From a virus: a DNA stretch of 64,000 bases. Within the stretch, counting starts at the first letter, position 1, and each line of letters begins with the position of its first letter. The notes under the pieces were generated by a model. It was not told where the DNA came from. It saw only the letters and a list, made by a program, of their open reading frames with translations, and ran no database searches. The DNA is taken from positions 54,466 through 118,465 of the IMG/VR virus record IMGVR_UViG_3300014050_000004. One strand, written 5' to 3'. Of the stretch, positions 18,701 through 26,670 are shown in pieces. A program made the translations under genes and the position numbers.

Positions 18701-18791
18701 CCTCATATGCTACTTGGGCAGCTCTCTGTACTAAAGCTGCCTCATTCCGAGGATCTATTGATACCGGAGGTAAAGGTGCGTATCTTGCCAT
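15708..18791 (-). CDS. Baseplate wedge protein (gpJ / T4 gp6-like)
   Basis: A 1027-residue protein. The first about 250 residues have the gpJ/gp6 layout: a helical N-terminus with GNPLAALLEGQAFAQGEFL, then EWIGPFLGAMRRVGTPSSAELTV, a beta domain with FPSGSVFSTN, and the hallmark GGSDVETYEEVKERF. The long C-terminal extension carries a Gly-rich block (SGGDGIGGTANVFVSGG). It is longer than typical gpJ (about 300) or T4 gp6 (about 660). It starts 5 bases after its upstream neighbour, in the baseplate operon. Confidence 0.8.
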   Translation of the reverse strand: MARYAPLPPVSIDPRNEAALVQRAAQVAYEASNGTLNDFSAGNPLAALLEGQAFAQGEFLFWANQLPEKILIEWIGPFLGAMRRVGTPSSAELTVTVPPRNVSTLFPSGSVFSTNSQLTGGESYEFVSSQDLTIPAGGTTGKLLVYSRYVGSSYNVAANTITVSSTSNVPESSVTNLLPAVGGSDVETYEEVKERFFSLIRRRNPVSESDWQDFFTNLYGQGTLTTVQPNRSSRYGSASSVSNGQVSFFVLGPNGVELTETQLESGQTAINYSVPIGTQGHLYPITLTGVQYNISLEIESNGVWGKNFREASLNFRDRLFSIFQPGSVFPATLDPSPGDVDSAFYSTFDTNYRYTNPHIVSSQAYNTPNFLTKECATYTRVLEFAPKDFLLNLRDLVRKDDPNPTFYPVEISFTPYSSDKFDQTLYGNLSLKQIQNLGSGSYKTGEVVYYDGGLDPAEEGLHVILDNVTVNSPGDVISLIDSGKISELKDYSPWVVGNTYANTVSGFLNPEIIQYDYSEGEFIPASPAEVSLEKRPGSLVWLVSKNFVLQSSTNDIEGANVASNLGDPVEPLVLNPDMTYTVGSWVYTPQIGSGPDEVLDPNYFYVDVTKGGVVKYAYVLSTFVYNPDSSSVSEYFESLKEQGIIQEITVFDGNEGLPVYQYKPRFQAGQYLEYRRDVSSNPEYFIASEYFTPRSTDPALVPEIINVTPTEELYNQFNTNLSESFSGQIGSLRTVGSGFTFVNGTYINVPLSGGDGIGGTANVFVSGGVVTDIQPNNRGQKYRYLDNLTISGVDLGNSDQDLAVEVTSINPVSDNPIYQPVRMFTFFKGDRTLFRGGGRTQVYLANEAVTPLFDFEVYYKNNVFTEDNTPKTTGEAERYIPFFNPAYANYAEDTIEDRGGRDLYRVMKGFTPTQEVTNWSNTGTQVNSPRYQEFSGNLLRYVSSYSCDEPILPQYDGDTSSIKLGPTSVTLIPKNSSRQTSLPSSEQKVVYVWENTESASSTPELSWFTGTTSVLSPPDYGIGTLSL

Positions 18792-18796
18792 ATTTA

Positions 18797-19273
18797 TCAG
18801 TAGATCCCATTGTCAACAACAAGGTTGTCAAATTGGTCTAGTACGATTCTCTTTGTCATGAGGTCAGAGTCGGACAAAGACGCGAACTTTTGAGATATTG
18901 AAGAGGGGTTGATCCCGTTGGCGTAGTTGTACTTGATGTTCGTGAGATAGCTACGGGGAGCGTTAACACCGTTTTGAGCATCGACTGTGGGATTTTGTGC
19001 AGGGTCAAACCCAAAGGACCATAACCCTGTAACTACCTTGGACCCTGAAATTGGGGATCCGGAAATAAAAGTACCGTTAGGAGCTAAATTCGGTTGGCTA
19101 GTGCCAAGTGTGACGTACCTTGTGTCTAGTCCATTAGAACCTTTAGTTACAAGAGATTCCAACCCAAGAGGATCAAAGTGCCAGTCCAGGTCCTGACCGT
19201 CAAAGTATAACTTTTTCGCCCCATTGAGCCACTTGCTGGTTACTACAACCGCATGTCCAAAAGTAGTCTTCAT
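18797..19273 (-). CDS. Putative virion protein
   Basis: A 158-residue protein, first gene of the baseplate transcription unit. A hairpin terminator and a GGGTAT element lie directly upstream (26 bases to ATG). The sequence is Gly/Asn/Ser-rich with TKWLNGAKKLYFDGQDLDW-like beta content near the N-terminus. No family recognised. Confidence 0.6.
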   Translation of the reverse strand: MKTTFGHAVVVTSKWLNGAKKLYFDGQDLDWHFDPLGLESLVTKGSNGLDTRYVTLGTSQPNLAPNGTFISGSPISGSKVVTGLWSFGFDPAQNPTVDAQNGVNAPRSYLTNIKYNYANGINPSSISQKFASLSDSDLMTKRIVLDQFDNLVVDNGIY

Positions 19274-19298
19274 TAACGCTCCTGCTACCAGTTACGGT

Positions 19299-19305
19299 TA
19301 TACCC
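19299..19305 (-). promoter_or_regulatory. GGGTATA late-type promoter element
   Basis: GGGTATAAC 26 bases upstream of ATG 19273, a T-for-A variant of the GGGTAAA element. It lies just downstream of the tail tube terminator, so it probably restarts transcription into the baseplate genes. Confidence 0.45.
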
Positions 19306-19310
19306 TTAAA

Positions 19311-19337
19311 CAAAAAGAGCCCCGCAATGCGAGGCTC
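19311..19337 (-). terminator. Rho-independent terminator after tail tube gene
   Basis: Minus-strand hairpin GAGCCTCGCA/TGCGGGGCTC (one mismatch) followed by TTTTTG, 22 bases beyond the tail tube stop. Confidence 0.85.
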
Positions 19338-19359
19338 GATGAACAATTGTATTAACGAA

Positions 19360-19803
19360 TCAAGTTCTGTCCCAAGAGTTGACTGTGAACTCAACTTCAA
19401 TCTCCTGAACATCTCCGCTTTCGCGGTCTACTTCAGCAGTGTTGATGGAGACGAATCTGCACCCGTAGCAGGTGTATTCTCCTCCAGTTGGAGCTGAGCC
19501 GTTGCCTATGCAATCTCTTGGAGTCACAGTGATAGTGATTTCCTGGCAGTTGTACTGAAGCCAAAAGACTTCTAACTGTTTGTAGATTGTAGGGTCGTAA
19601 GGGGCAGTCAAGGTGACGTTGTCAGCTGTCCTGGGCCCTGTGACTTTGTACAATCTGTTTCCAGTCCCATTTGCATAGGTGCTATCATCTGAGGAGTCCT
19701 TAATTCCGCTGAATTTTGTGAAAACAGCGATCAAGGTTGGCCCTCCGGGAGCCACAAAGGACACCTCGTATTGAGCCTTTGTAATCGGTCTAAGAAAAGC
19801 CAT
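19360..19803 (-). CDS. Probable tail tube protein
   Basis: A 147-residue beta-rich protein with the features of gp19/Hcp-like tubes: FTKFSGIKDSSDD near the N-terminus, a central TAPYDPTIYKQLEVFW, and a C-terminal VQEIEVEFTVNSWDR strand. Two Cys (TPRDCIGNG, YTCYGC) are unusual. It lies directly downstream of the major capsid gene with a strong AAGGAGG ribosome site and its own terminator. High expression is expected. The tube call rests on size, fold pattern and position. Confidence 0.65.
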   Translation of the reverse strand: MAFLRPITKAQYEVSFVAPGGPTLIAVFTKFSGIKDSSDDSTYANGTGNRLYKVTGPRTADNVTLTAPYDPTIYKQLEVFWLQYNCQEITITVTPRDCIGNGSAPTGGEYTCYGCRFVSINTAEVDRESGDVQEIEVEFTVNSWDRT

Positions 19804-19832
19804 TTAAGTACCTCCTTGTGTGTCCTTCCCAA

Positions 19833-20888
19833 TCAGGAAAGGATGTCGGAGATCATAGCGCCTGAACCGATGAGTCCGCTGGCACCGAGGCCAACCAAGT
19901 TAACCACTCGCTCAATTGTGATCTCAGCACGAACCACTCTACGCTCACGAATGTAGTACTCAGGGCGTACGGAAGGTGTGCCAGTCAACTGATAGGTGTA
20001 TGCGAAAGCTGGGGTTGCAGCGTTTGCTCCACCTGCAGGCATGATCGAGTCGGAAGGACCGCTTGGGCTGTAGAACAGAAGGATTCCGTTGCTTGGGAAC
20101 ACAGGCTTCAGAGAACCGTCTACATCCAGGTATCTGCCCTCAGCAACACGCAGACCTCTCTCAAGACCGAAGTAACGTGCGAGCACGTCAGTGTCGATCG
20201 AGTCGGCGCTGGTGTACTTGATACGATCAAGGATAGTGGTGTTGGTCAACAGTTGGTCAAAGACAGCTGTTCCAAGGACGCAAGAGTTGGGGCGGATGCC
20301 GATCTGGTTAGCGACGGAACGCTTGAGAGCCAAGACGTCTTCGATTGGGTTGGCAGAAACGTTGGACCATGCGCCAGGGCCGGTAAAGTTGTTACCGTAG
20401 GCAGTGTTGAAGCTAGTCCAAGTTTGGAATCCGAGACCGGTCTGAGTGCTGGCTCCGGTGTTTGGCTCGTAGGGGTTGTAAGAACCGGTAACTGTGATAG
20501 CTTGAGCAACAGTGTACTCATAGCTATTCATCAGCCTGGACATTGCGTTTCTGGTTTCGATCGCCCTCAGGTCAACCTGTGCAGGTCCCTCTCCCGCGTT
20601 CTCAATTACCTCTTCAGGGAGTTCCCAAGCCACAACTTCCTGTTCCAGAGCGTAGGGCTCAGAGTCGTAACGGCTCTGTACGTAAGGAATGTTGGCTCCG
20701 TAGGAACGACGGAAGTCGCTAACTGCGAACTGCTCCTTTCCAAAGCGGAGGATGCGGCCAGCACGAGTTGGGGTGTCCACAACAGGTGCAATGAAGTTTG
20801 CAATGTTGGTTGAGGGAAGGTTGAAACCTTGTGCAAGCGTAGTTAGAATCGGATCTACGCCAGCATAGGTTTGCTGGAGATTCATCAT
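19833..20888 (-). CDS. Major capsid protein
   Basis: A 351-residue protein from ATG 20888; an in-frame extension to 20951 would overlap the promoter. The N-terminus NLQQTYAGVDPILTTLAQGF, then RAGRILRFGKEQF and an E-loop-like stretch, matches HK97-fold coat proteins of contractile phages. It lies between the decoration protein and the tail tube, with a consensus TATAAT promoter and a terminator just upstream, so it is an independently expressed unit. Confidence 0.85.
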   Translation of the reverse strand: MMNLQQTYAGVDPILTTLAQGFNLPSTNIANFIAPVVDTPTRAGRILRFGKEQFAVSDFRRSYGANIPYVQSRYDSEPYALEQEVVAWELPEEVIENAGEGPAQVDLRAIETRNAMSRLMNSYEYTVAQAITVTGSYNPYEPNTGASTQTGLGFQTWTSFNTAYGNNFTGPGAWSNVSANPIEDVLALKRSVANQIGIRPNSCVLGTAVFDQLLTNTTILDRIKYTSADSIDTDVLARYFGLERGLRVAEGRYLDVDGSLKPVFPSNGILLFYSPSGPSDSIMPAGGANAATPAFAYTYQLTGTPSVRPEYYIRERRVVRAEITIERVVNLVGLGASGLIGSGAMISDILS

Positions 20889-20962
20889 AACGATGTACCG
20901 TAAAATTAAAGTGACTTCAAAGATTGGTTTCCCAATCTGACTCTTTTTCAAGAATCACAAAG

Positions 20963-20968
20963 ATTATA
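20963..20968 (-). promoter_or_regulatory. -10 element of the major capsid promoter
   Basis: TATAAT on the minus strand, preceded by GGGG and a T-rich region 17 bases upstream that is shared with the terminator T run. The leader to the capsid ATG is about 68 bases. No palindrome of the early-class type is present. Confidence 0.6.
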
Positions 20969-20987
20969 CCCCAATTTTTCAGGCAAT

Positions 20988-21013
20988 AAAAAACCCCGGA
21001 GTGGAATCCGGGG
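20988..21013 (-). terminator. Rho-independent terminator after decoration protein gene
   Basis: Perfect 7-bp stem CCCCGGA/TCCGGGG (arms at 21007-21013 and 20994-21000) with a 6-base loop, followed by six T on the minus strand. Confidence 0.9.
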
Positions 21014-21036
21014 CTTGAGCGAAACTGTAAATCAGA

Positions 21037-21531
21037 TCACTTAAAAGAAACAAGGACGTACTGGTTGGGTCCGATGTCAATGATGTCTCGGATGAGTGGG
21101 GTGGTACCGCCAGATGTAACGGCATTTGCACCGTCGGAAGCCAGACCGTAGTTGTTGATTCTCAGTTGGGTGTTGAGGTCGGCAGCTTCGAACTTAGCTG
21201 TCGAGTCAACCTTAACAAGCAAAGATCCGGAAGTAGCTACGGTAACTTGTCGAGCGGTGTAAGGCTGCTCGGTGGAAGTTGGGATGTAGATTTGGCTAAC
21301 TCCAACAGCGGCATAAGCAGGAGTGGCAAGGTCGGCGGGCAAGCAGACCTGGTTGGAACCGGCGTAACCGGCGGGAACAACAACTGAAAACTCAGGGATG
21401 TCCACAGTGCCGACGGTGGTTCCTTTTGCAACTGCCCTTGGTGAAGCAGCTTGAGAATTGGAAGCAGCTTGCCAAGTTTCAGAATACCTGATGTACTGCT
21501 TTCCGTAGATGGGCTCGATGTTCAGTGACAT
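21037..21531 (-). CDS. Probable head decoration protein
   Basis: A 164-residue protein rich in Ala, Thr, Ser, Val and Gly with no charged clusters. It is placed immediately upstream of the major capsid gene. Its C-terminal SGGTTPLIRDIIDIGPNQYVLVSF resembles the end of lambda gpD-like or capsid-stabilising proteins. A GGGTAAA element is 72 bases upstream and a strong terminator follows. Confidence 0.65.
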   Translation of the reverse strand: MSLNIEPIYGKQYIRYSETWQAASNSQAASPRAVAKGTTVGTVDIPEFSVVVPAGYAGSNQVCLPADLATPAYAAVGVSQIYIPTSTEQPYTARQVTVATSGSLLVKVDSTAKFEAADLNTQLRINNYGLASDGANAVTSGGTTPLIRDIIDIGPNQYVLVSFK

Positions 21532-21603
21532 AATATTGTCTAGTAAGGTTTGCGTTTATTGTTTTCTCTAGGAATGGTTTTTCACCTAGCTAAGTTACTA
21601 ATG

Positions 21604-21610
21604 TTTACCC
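21604..21610 (-). promoter_or_regulatory. GGGTAAA element, distant from the decoration gene
   Basis: GGGTAAA on the minus strand, 72 bases upstream of ATG 21531. The spacing departs from the usual 23-27, so a promoter here would give a longer leader. Confidence 0.4.
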
Positions 21611-22272
21611 TATCTGTATTCAATTCGGCAGCGGCACCGGTCATAGCAGCGGCACTCTCTGCCCGGCATAGGTAGGGATCCTAGTGTCTGCCACCCGAGA
21701 GAGGAAAAGTGCTTACAGTCTTCGCAAGTCTTTTGATCAAGCACTGCAATCCTCCTCATTTCTTTATAACCTTGGTCACTCTTGTTGAAAAAGTTTCCGA
21801 GTTGAAAGAAAGAATAGGTAGGTGTAGAGAGATATCTCATGACTCGAGAAAGCAGCCCTCCCCATGACATCCTTTTTGGGGAGCTTTCCTCGAAATCTGT
21901 GTCTCCCTCCCTAGGCTCAATCAGACCAAGTTCAAGTGAGATTTGAGTTTGGCTCAAAAAAGTATGCAAGGGTGGCAGCATGTCCCCGATGATTATGGGC
22001 CAGCTTTTGTCAAGAACCCTTTGAGAGTTGTCGGAAGAGCCGAGAATTGCTGAGGCGAGAGCAGATATAATACTCTGCTCTACCAAAGACCTCTCGTATT
22101 CTTCCCACCTTATCCTGCCATCCCTCAGATTACCAACAATCTCCTTAGATTGTCCTTCCATCATTTCCTCGAGTTTGTTCAAACTCTGAGTCTTTTTGGC
22201 CAAGTCTTGAGCCTGAGAGAAAAGATCTCCCTTCCTCTTCGTCACCTGAGCAACTAAGGAAAGGAGATCCAT
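21610..22272 (-). CDS. Minor head protein (Mu gpF / SPP1 gp7-like)
   Basis: A 220-residue protein. The helical N-terminal two thirds is followed by the characteristic C-terminal metal-binding-like segment VLDQKTCEDCKHFSSLGW and LPMPGRECRCYDRCRC. This segment is typical of MuF-domain minor head proteins, although the DRCRC ending here is Cys-rich. It lies next to the protease-scaffold and portal, the usual order. It is shorter than Mu gpF and may be a trimmed version. Confidence 0.75.
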   Translation of the reverse strand: MDLLSLVAQVTKRKGDLFSQAQDLAKKTQSLNKLEEMMEGQSKEIVGNLRDGRIRWEEYERSLVEQSIISALASAILGSSDNSQRVLDKSWPIIIGDMLPPLHTFLSQTQISLELGLIEPREGDTDFEESSPKRMSWGGLLSRVMRYLSTPTYSFFQLGNFFNKSDQGYKEMRRIAVLDQKTCEDCKHFSSLGWQTLGSLPMPGRECRCYDRCRCRIEYR

Positions 22273-24768
22273 TCACTTGTTTCCGTTGTTCCAGAGGCAA
22301 ATCTTGATAGCCTCAACATAATCAGCGGCTTCCCCATTAGCAACCATCTTGAGCGCCTTCTCATGTGGATCCATCTCTTCTGGTTCCTCTGGGATAGAAG
22401 CCTCTGAGACAACTTCGCCGAAATAAACCATGTTTGGCAATCTTCGAAGCATCTCAAACAACCTTGAGGTTGGGGTTTCACCTTCTGAGAAGTTAAGAGT
22501 CCCAAATTCGAGACCTTCGCAGTAGTTCTGAAGCTCTCTTTGAGGGATGATCCCATCAGTGAGCTTGCCTTCCACGTACAAACTGTCAATGAACTCGGCA
22601 ATTTTTTCTTTGCGAGCTCTGATCTTGTGCTCCTCGTATTCTCTTCTCAGCTTGTCATTTTCGGCCTTGAGAGACTTCAATTCCTCAAACATGGCTTCCG
22701 GATACCCGACTGGCTTGGCTTGAGACATAGACCCCATGCCACAGAACTCTTCGGTCTCGGAGAATTCCTCCTCTTCTGCAATCTGAGCCATAACGGAATC
22801 CACCAGAGCTTCGATGTCTTCCTCCGAGAAGTCTTCTCCTTCCTCTTCTCCTTCCTCTTCCTCCTCCATCACAGGGGATCTTTGCCCATAGGTGGAACCT
22901 TTACCGGTCTTTGACAGAGTGTCTTTGACTCTCTCTTTGTGCTCCAGGGAAGCCTCTTCTCCGGATCGCTGGCGAATGATTCTTACCTTGTCGCTTTCGG
23001 TTGCGTTTTCGAGGTCAACAGCCAGCTCCATGGTATCAGGATCTTCCTCAGATCGATCAGGGAACTCGGTAGGACCGTCGTCTCTGCCTCTTGGGTCTGT
23101 ACCATCAGAAACTTTAGCCTTCCTTGGGGTATCAGTCAGACCGTCAGCGTCTCCTTCAGCGAAATCTCCAATTGGACCTCCCTTAACCGGTGCTCTTTCG
23201 TCACCGGAGGACTGGTGAATGACCCGAGCAACTTTGTTGCCCTTTGTGCTTTCAAGGGGCACAGCAATGTCCTCATCATGGGGCTCTTCCTCCATGTCCT
23301 CCGAGACCTCTGTGGGACCACCGTCTCTACCATGAGGTTCCTTGCCTTCTGAAGTCCCAGCATCTCTGGCAAATCCCTCATTCCCGACATTGTATTGATC
23401 GGAATTTGTTGCTCTCATTCTGGCTTCGGGTTGGTCGGCCCAACGTGCCTCTTCATCCCCTCCGTCTTCCGTGTCTCTGCCAATGCTCGCTCTGCTTACC
23501 TCTTCTTCAGAGTTGCGAGCTGTGTTTTTTCTATCCTGGTCTTGTCTGCCAGAATCCTTGGAAACATTGGTTCTGCCGTCAGATTCACCCTTGCCAATTT
23601 TCTGCCTGTCACCGAAACTGTCATCCTTGGACCTTCCAGTCAGACCCCTTCCAGCCACGTCCTCCATTCTTTCTGGCTCATGGGTGCCGAACTTAACCTT
23701 GCCACCTTCTACTGTTTTATGAGAAACTCTCTCAGAAAACTCGTCCTCAATTTCATCGAGTTGGGACAGCAGGGAATCTACAAGGTTGTCAATGTCATCT
23801 TCGGAGAATTCCCCGTCTTCTTGTTCCATGTCCATGTCCATCTCACTCTCGACCTTTTTCTTCGGCTTGCTCTTCGCTCTGAGCTTGTGAGACTTTGCCT
23901 TAGGCTTAGGCTCTGCGGGGACTTCCTCAAACACCTCTTCAACAACCTGAACTTCGTGTCCGTGAGCTCCTTTGGCTGTTTTGCGTTCTGTCCTCTCCTC
24001 GTACTGGTCGTCTGGAAGCATGGTTTCCATGTTAGCTGTGGTCTGGGCGGATTCTGAAGCTTCAGATCCTTCTCGCCCCATTTTCTTTTTCATTTCAAGA
24101 AAGTTTTGGTAAGGGTTTTCTGGGGCGGAGCTGTCCGCCTCGGGAATTGTTTCTTCTGGAGATACATCTGTCTCTTGCTGTGTTTCCTGGTTTTCCTTGA
24201 GTTCCGACAAAGACGACGAGATGTCTCCCCTTATCAACTCAAGTTTCTCTCTCAGAGTCTCCAAAGGTCCTTTATCGGCCACCAAAGAAGGTCCTAATTC
24301 TTTGTCAAATAACTGATCAGGAGTCAAGTTTGTGGCAAAGTTGAACACTCCTTCTTCTTCTGAGAAGGAGAAAGGTTCCAGCCCTTTAACGGCTGGGGGA
24401 GCAGCTCCAAGTAAGGCCAAATGTCTGGCGCTCCATTGACCTTTGTGAGGGTTGATGCCCGACTCAGGCGAGTAGAAGGATATAGAAACTTTTTTGTAGT
24501 GGCCATTTTTCACCAGATCTTTAGCAGTATCCGTGAAATCTACATCGGCGTAGAGGTCATCTCCCCTTCTTTCAAAACCTTTGATCCACCCATATGAGGG
24601 TATACCGTCACTGTCACCAGAATGACCTATGACTAAAGGTGCTTCGTGAACATCAGGGTCGTAGGAATCAACAACCTCTTGCAGATCTTCACGAGAAAAG
24701 TGTCTTTCTACCCCATTGGCAGAAGTTTGGGGGCCTGACTTAAATACATGCAAACGTTTTGTAAACAC
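22273..24768 (-). CDS. Head maturation protease fused to acidic scaffold (Mu gpI-like)
   Basis: An 831-residue protein. Residues about 1-140 have the Mu gpI-type protease pattern (PLVIGHSGDSDGIPSYGW, VSISFYSP, WSARHLALLGAAPPAVKGL). From about 150 to 690 it is acidic and low complexity, with two approximate copies of a 55-residue block. The end is a coiled-coil scaffold core. Start is GTG 24768, with GGGTAAA 25 bases upstream. The protein presumably guides capsid assembly and then self-digests. It is much longer than Mu gpI (about 360), owing to the acidic insert. Confidence 0.8.
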   Translation of the reverse strand: MFTKRLHVFKSGPQTSANGVERHFSREDLQEVVDSYDPDVHEAPLVIGHSGDSDGIPSYGWIKGFERRGDDLYADVDFTDTAKDLVKNGHYKKVSISFYSPESGINPHKGQWSARHLALLGAAPPAVKGLEPFSFSEEEGVFNFATNLTPDQLFDKELGPSLVADKGPLETLREKLELIRGDISSSLSELKENQETQQETDVSPEETIPEADSSAPENPYQNFLEMKKKMGREGSEASESAQTTANMETMLPDDQYEERTERKTAKGAHGHEVQVVEEVFEEVPAEPKPKAKSHKLRAKSKPKKKVESEMDMDMEQEDGEFSEDDIDNLVDSLLSQLDEIEDEFSERVSHKTVEGGKVKFGTHEPERMEDVAGRGLTGRSKDDSFGDRQKIGKGESDGRTNVSKDSGRQDQDRKNTARNSEEEVSRASIGRDTEDGGDEEARWADQPEARMRATNSDQYNVGNEGFARDAGTSEGKEPHGRDGGPTEVSEDMEEEPHDEDIAVPLESTKGNKVARVIHQSSGDERAPVKGGPIGDFAEGDADGLTDTPRKAKVSDGTDPRGRDDGPTEFPDRSEEDPDTMELAVDLENATESDKVRIIRQRSGEEASLEHKERVKDTLSKTGKGSTYGQRSPVMEEEEEGEEEGEDFSEEDIEALVDSVMAQIAEEEEFSETEEFCGMGSMSQAKPVGYPEAMFEELKSLKAENDKLRREYEEHKIRARKEKIAEFIDSLYVEGKLTDGIIPQRELQNYCEGLEFGTLNFSEGETPTSRLFEMLRRLPNMVYFGEVVSEASIPEEPEEMDPHEKALKMVANGEAADYVEAIKICLWNNGNK

Positions 24769-24793
24769 TTTTTACATCATAGCGATAGTATTT

Positions 24794-24800
24794 TTTACCC
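24794..24800 (-). promoter_or_regulatory. GGGTAAA late-type promoter element
   Basis: GGGTAAAAAATACTAT, 25 bases upstream of the GTG start at 24768; the spacing supports that start. Confidence 0.5.
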
Positions 24801-24809
24801 TTATCTCAG

Positions 24810-26240
24810 TCACTCTTCTTCAACAGGAGCTTCTGACTCTGACTCTGTTTCTTCAGCTCCGAAGATGGAATCGTAAAGGTCTTGTTCTTCTTGGGGGATG
24901 TCGTTCTGTGCCTCTTCCCCTACTTCTGACTCATCCCCGAATATGGACTTGTAAAGGTCTTCCCCTTCACCCACTCCGGAAACTTCCTCCTCCCCACTAA
25001 TTTTGTCAGGTTCAATCTCAACTTCCTCCTCAAGCTCAACCCTGAAGTGCCTTTCTATCCACTCTTTCTTGGGTTTGAAGCCAGAGTTTATCATGACAGA
25101 AACATCCGACATGGAGAGATTGGATTCCTCGATCCTAAACTCTCTTTTCAAGGTGGGAGCAACCACATCAGCACCGTAGTTCAGATCTACAATCCAGCGG
25201 ACAAGAGTCCGGGTTAGAAGCTGAGAAGTGATCTCGGATATCTCAGAAGCTTTAACAACTCTTACAACGTTTGCAACCTGAGAAGAAGCTCGAGATCCAG
25301 CCTCTGCCTGGCCAGCTTCATTCTCACCGCATATGAGTAGGCTGATTTCCTTATCAATGTAATCGATCAAGTTTTTGAACACGTCTGGAGAGCCCGTTGG
25401 GTTGATGGAATCCAGAGTGAAACCTTCGGGGAGAACTAGGGATGTTTCCTGGGACAAGTTAGATATGTGGTTCCAAATCTTGTCAACTTCTTCCGGGGAA
25501 GCACTGAGAGGAGCAGTTGCTACGGTCGTTGGGGTAGCGTATCGGTCTCCATACAGAACGTATGACTCGATTGCCCTCCTTCTGAATTTCACAAGAGGGT
25601 AGAGTATTCTTCCTAATCCCGATCCGTACGGATCCCCATTGTGGAAGACCCAGTGCCTGTTAACAATGAATTTTCTTGCAGGTAGCTCAACACCCTCAAA
25701 CATTCGGTTGAAGGTTAGGCATCTCATCGTAAAACCAGTTTGAGACTCTTGGCTTTCTTGAAAGACGAATCTCCTTTGGTCTCTGACGCGAATGTCATAG
25801 GGAACGACTCCCCTCTTCGATTTCTTCCACATTACCTCTGCGACGCTGTATCCCATGATCGCCGCTTCGCACAAACCTTTGTATAGTTCATCTATGGGCA
25901 GCTCTTCTAGAACTTCAGCAACGAAATCCCTGATGGCCAAGTCGCCTGGTTTCTGACTGTATTCCTCAACATACCAAGGTCTAGAGGTTATTTCTTGAAC
26001 AAGTTTTGCAAAGGAAGATTGAACGTGTTCGTCAAAAAACAACCTTTGATAAACTGACAGGGCTCTGTTTCCACCCTTTGCAATCAGCAGATCATCGCTT
26101 GGTCTGACTATGGTGTTTCCTGACCCTGTAAAAGGGGAGGAGCTACCGAACATGTAAATGCTCGATAGATTATACGGGTCCGATACGTAAGAGGCTATCT
26201 CTCCGGAAGGAACTGGTACTGTCTTGAATCTTTGGGGCAC
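24810..26240 (-). CDS. Portal protein (DUF935 / Mu gp29-like)
   Basis: A 476-residue protein with the Mu gp29 pattern: DEHVQSSFAKLVQEITSRPW, GLCEAAIMGYSVAEVMWK, FVFQ, HWVFHNGDPYGSGLGR and a long Ser/Ala helix near residue 320. Start is GTG 26240 with GGGAG 9 bases upstream. The acidic C-terminal tail carries two copies of DLYxSIFGxE (EDLYKSIFGDE, QDLYDSIFGAE), which may bind another head protein. It sits directly upstream of the protease-scaffold. Confidence 0.85.
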   Translation of the reverse strand: MPQRFKTVPVPSGEIASYVSDPYNLSSIYMFGSSSPFTGSGNTIVRPSDDLLIAKGGNRALSVYQRLFFDEHVQSSFAKLVQEITSRPWYVEEYSQKPGDLAIRDFVAEVLEELPIDELYKGLCEAAIMGYSVAEVMWKKSKRGVVPYDIRVRDQRRFVFQESQESQTGFTMRCLTFNRMFEGVELPARKFIVNRHWVFHNGDPYGSGLGRILYPLVKFRRRAIESYVLYGDRYATPTTVATAPLSASPEEVDKIWNHISNLSQETSLVLPEGFTLDSINPTGSPDVFKNLIDYIDKEISLLICGENEAGQAEAGSRASSQVANVVRVVKASEISEITSQLLTRTLVRWIVDLNYGADVVAPTLKREFRIEESNLSMSDVSVMINSGFKPKKEWIERHFRVELEEEVEIEPDKISGEEEVSGVGEGEDLYKSIFGDESEVGEEAQNDIPQEEQDLYDSIFGAEETESESEAPVEEE

Positions 26241-26278
26241 TACTGTTCTCCCTCTATAGTTGATTTTCCATAGTAGAT

Positions 26279-26285
26279 CTTACCC
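26279..26285 (-). promoter_or_regulatory. GGGTAAG late-type element
   Basis: GGGTAAG 38 bases upstream of GTG 26240, slightly longer spacing than elsewhere. Confidence 0.4.
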
Positions 26286-26292
26286 GAAGCCA

Positions 26293-26670
26293 TCAACCCA
26301 TCAAGGAGTACTCTAAAGGAGGCTGCGGGGTTCCATCCACTTCGTAAAGTATTCTAACTTTGTACACACCCTCCTCTCCGCCTGTCAACCAATCTCCCTC
26401 AACAGTCAAGGAGGTCAAACCGCTAACATTCTCTCTTATGGAATTTTGGAACTCGGAATTTATAAGCCCAGGGTTGATGATTTCCAGGGTGTGATCTCCA
26501 ACTCCGTAGTCGGCTCTCATGACTCGTTCAAAAAACCGTGTGTCTATCACACTTCTTATCTCTTGAGCCTTAAGATCATAGTCTGTACTCACAGCTAGAT
26601 TGCCATTTTCCACCGTTAGAGGGTACTTGATCCCTCTGATTGAAGGTGAGGAAGTAGTGGGACCGTTCAC
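26293..26670 (-). CDS. Baseplate wedge protein, gp25-like (lysozyme-related fold)
   Basis: A 125-residue protein with the gp25/GPW pattern: GIKYPLTVENGNLAVSTDYD, IRSVIDTRFFERVMRADYG, then LxSxFxxSIRENV. GTG start at 26670 overlaps the preceding gene by GTGA. gp25 is a conserved wedge component that nucleates sheath attachment. Finding it between sheath and portal, far from the other baseplate genes at 8-19 kb, is unusual. Confidence 0.85.
   Translation of the reverse strand: MNGPTTSSPSIRGIKYPLTVENGNLAVSTDYDLKAQEIRSVIDTRFFERVMRADYGVGDHTLEIINPGLINSEFQNSIRENVSGLTSLTVEGDWLTGGEEGVYKVRILYEVDGTPQPPLEYSLMG

Noticed and set aside
22939-24057. Several plus-strand frames over the protease-scaffold
   Set aside because: They arise opposite Glu/Asp-rich coding, giving Leu/Ser/Phe/Cys-rich nonsense. 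No supporting signals.
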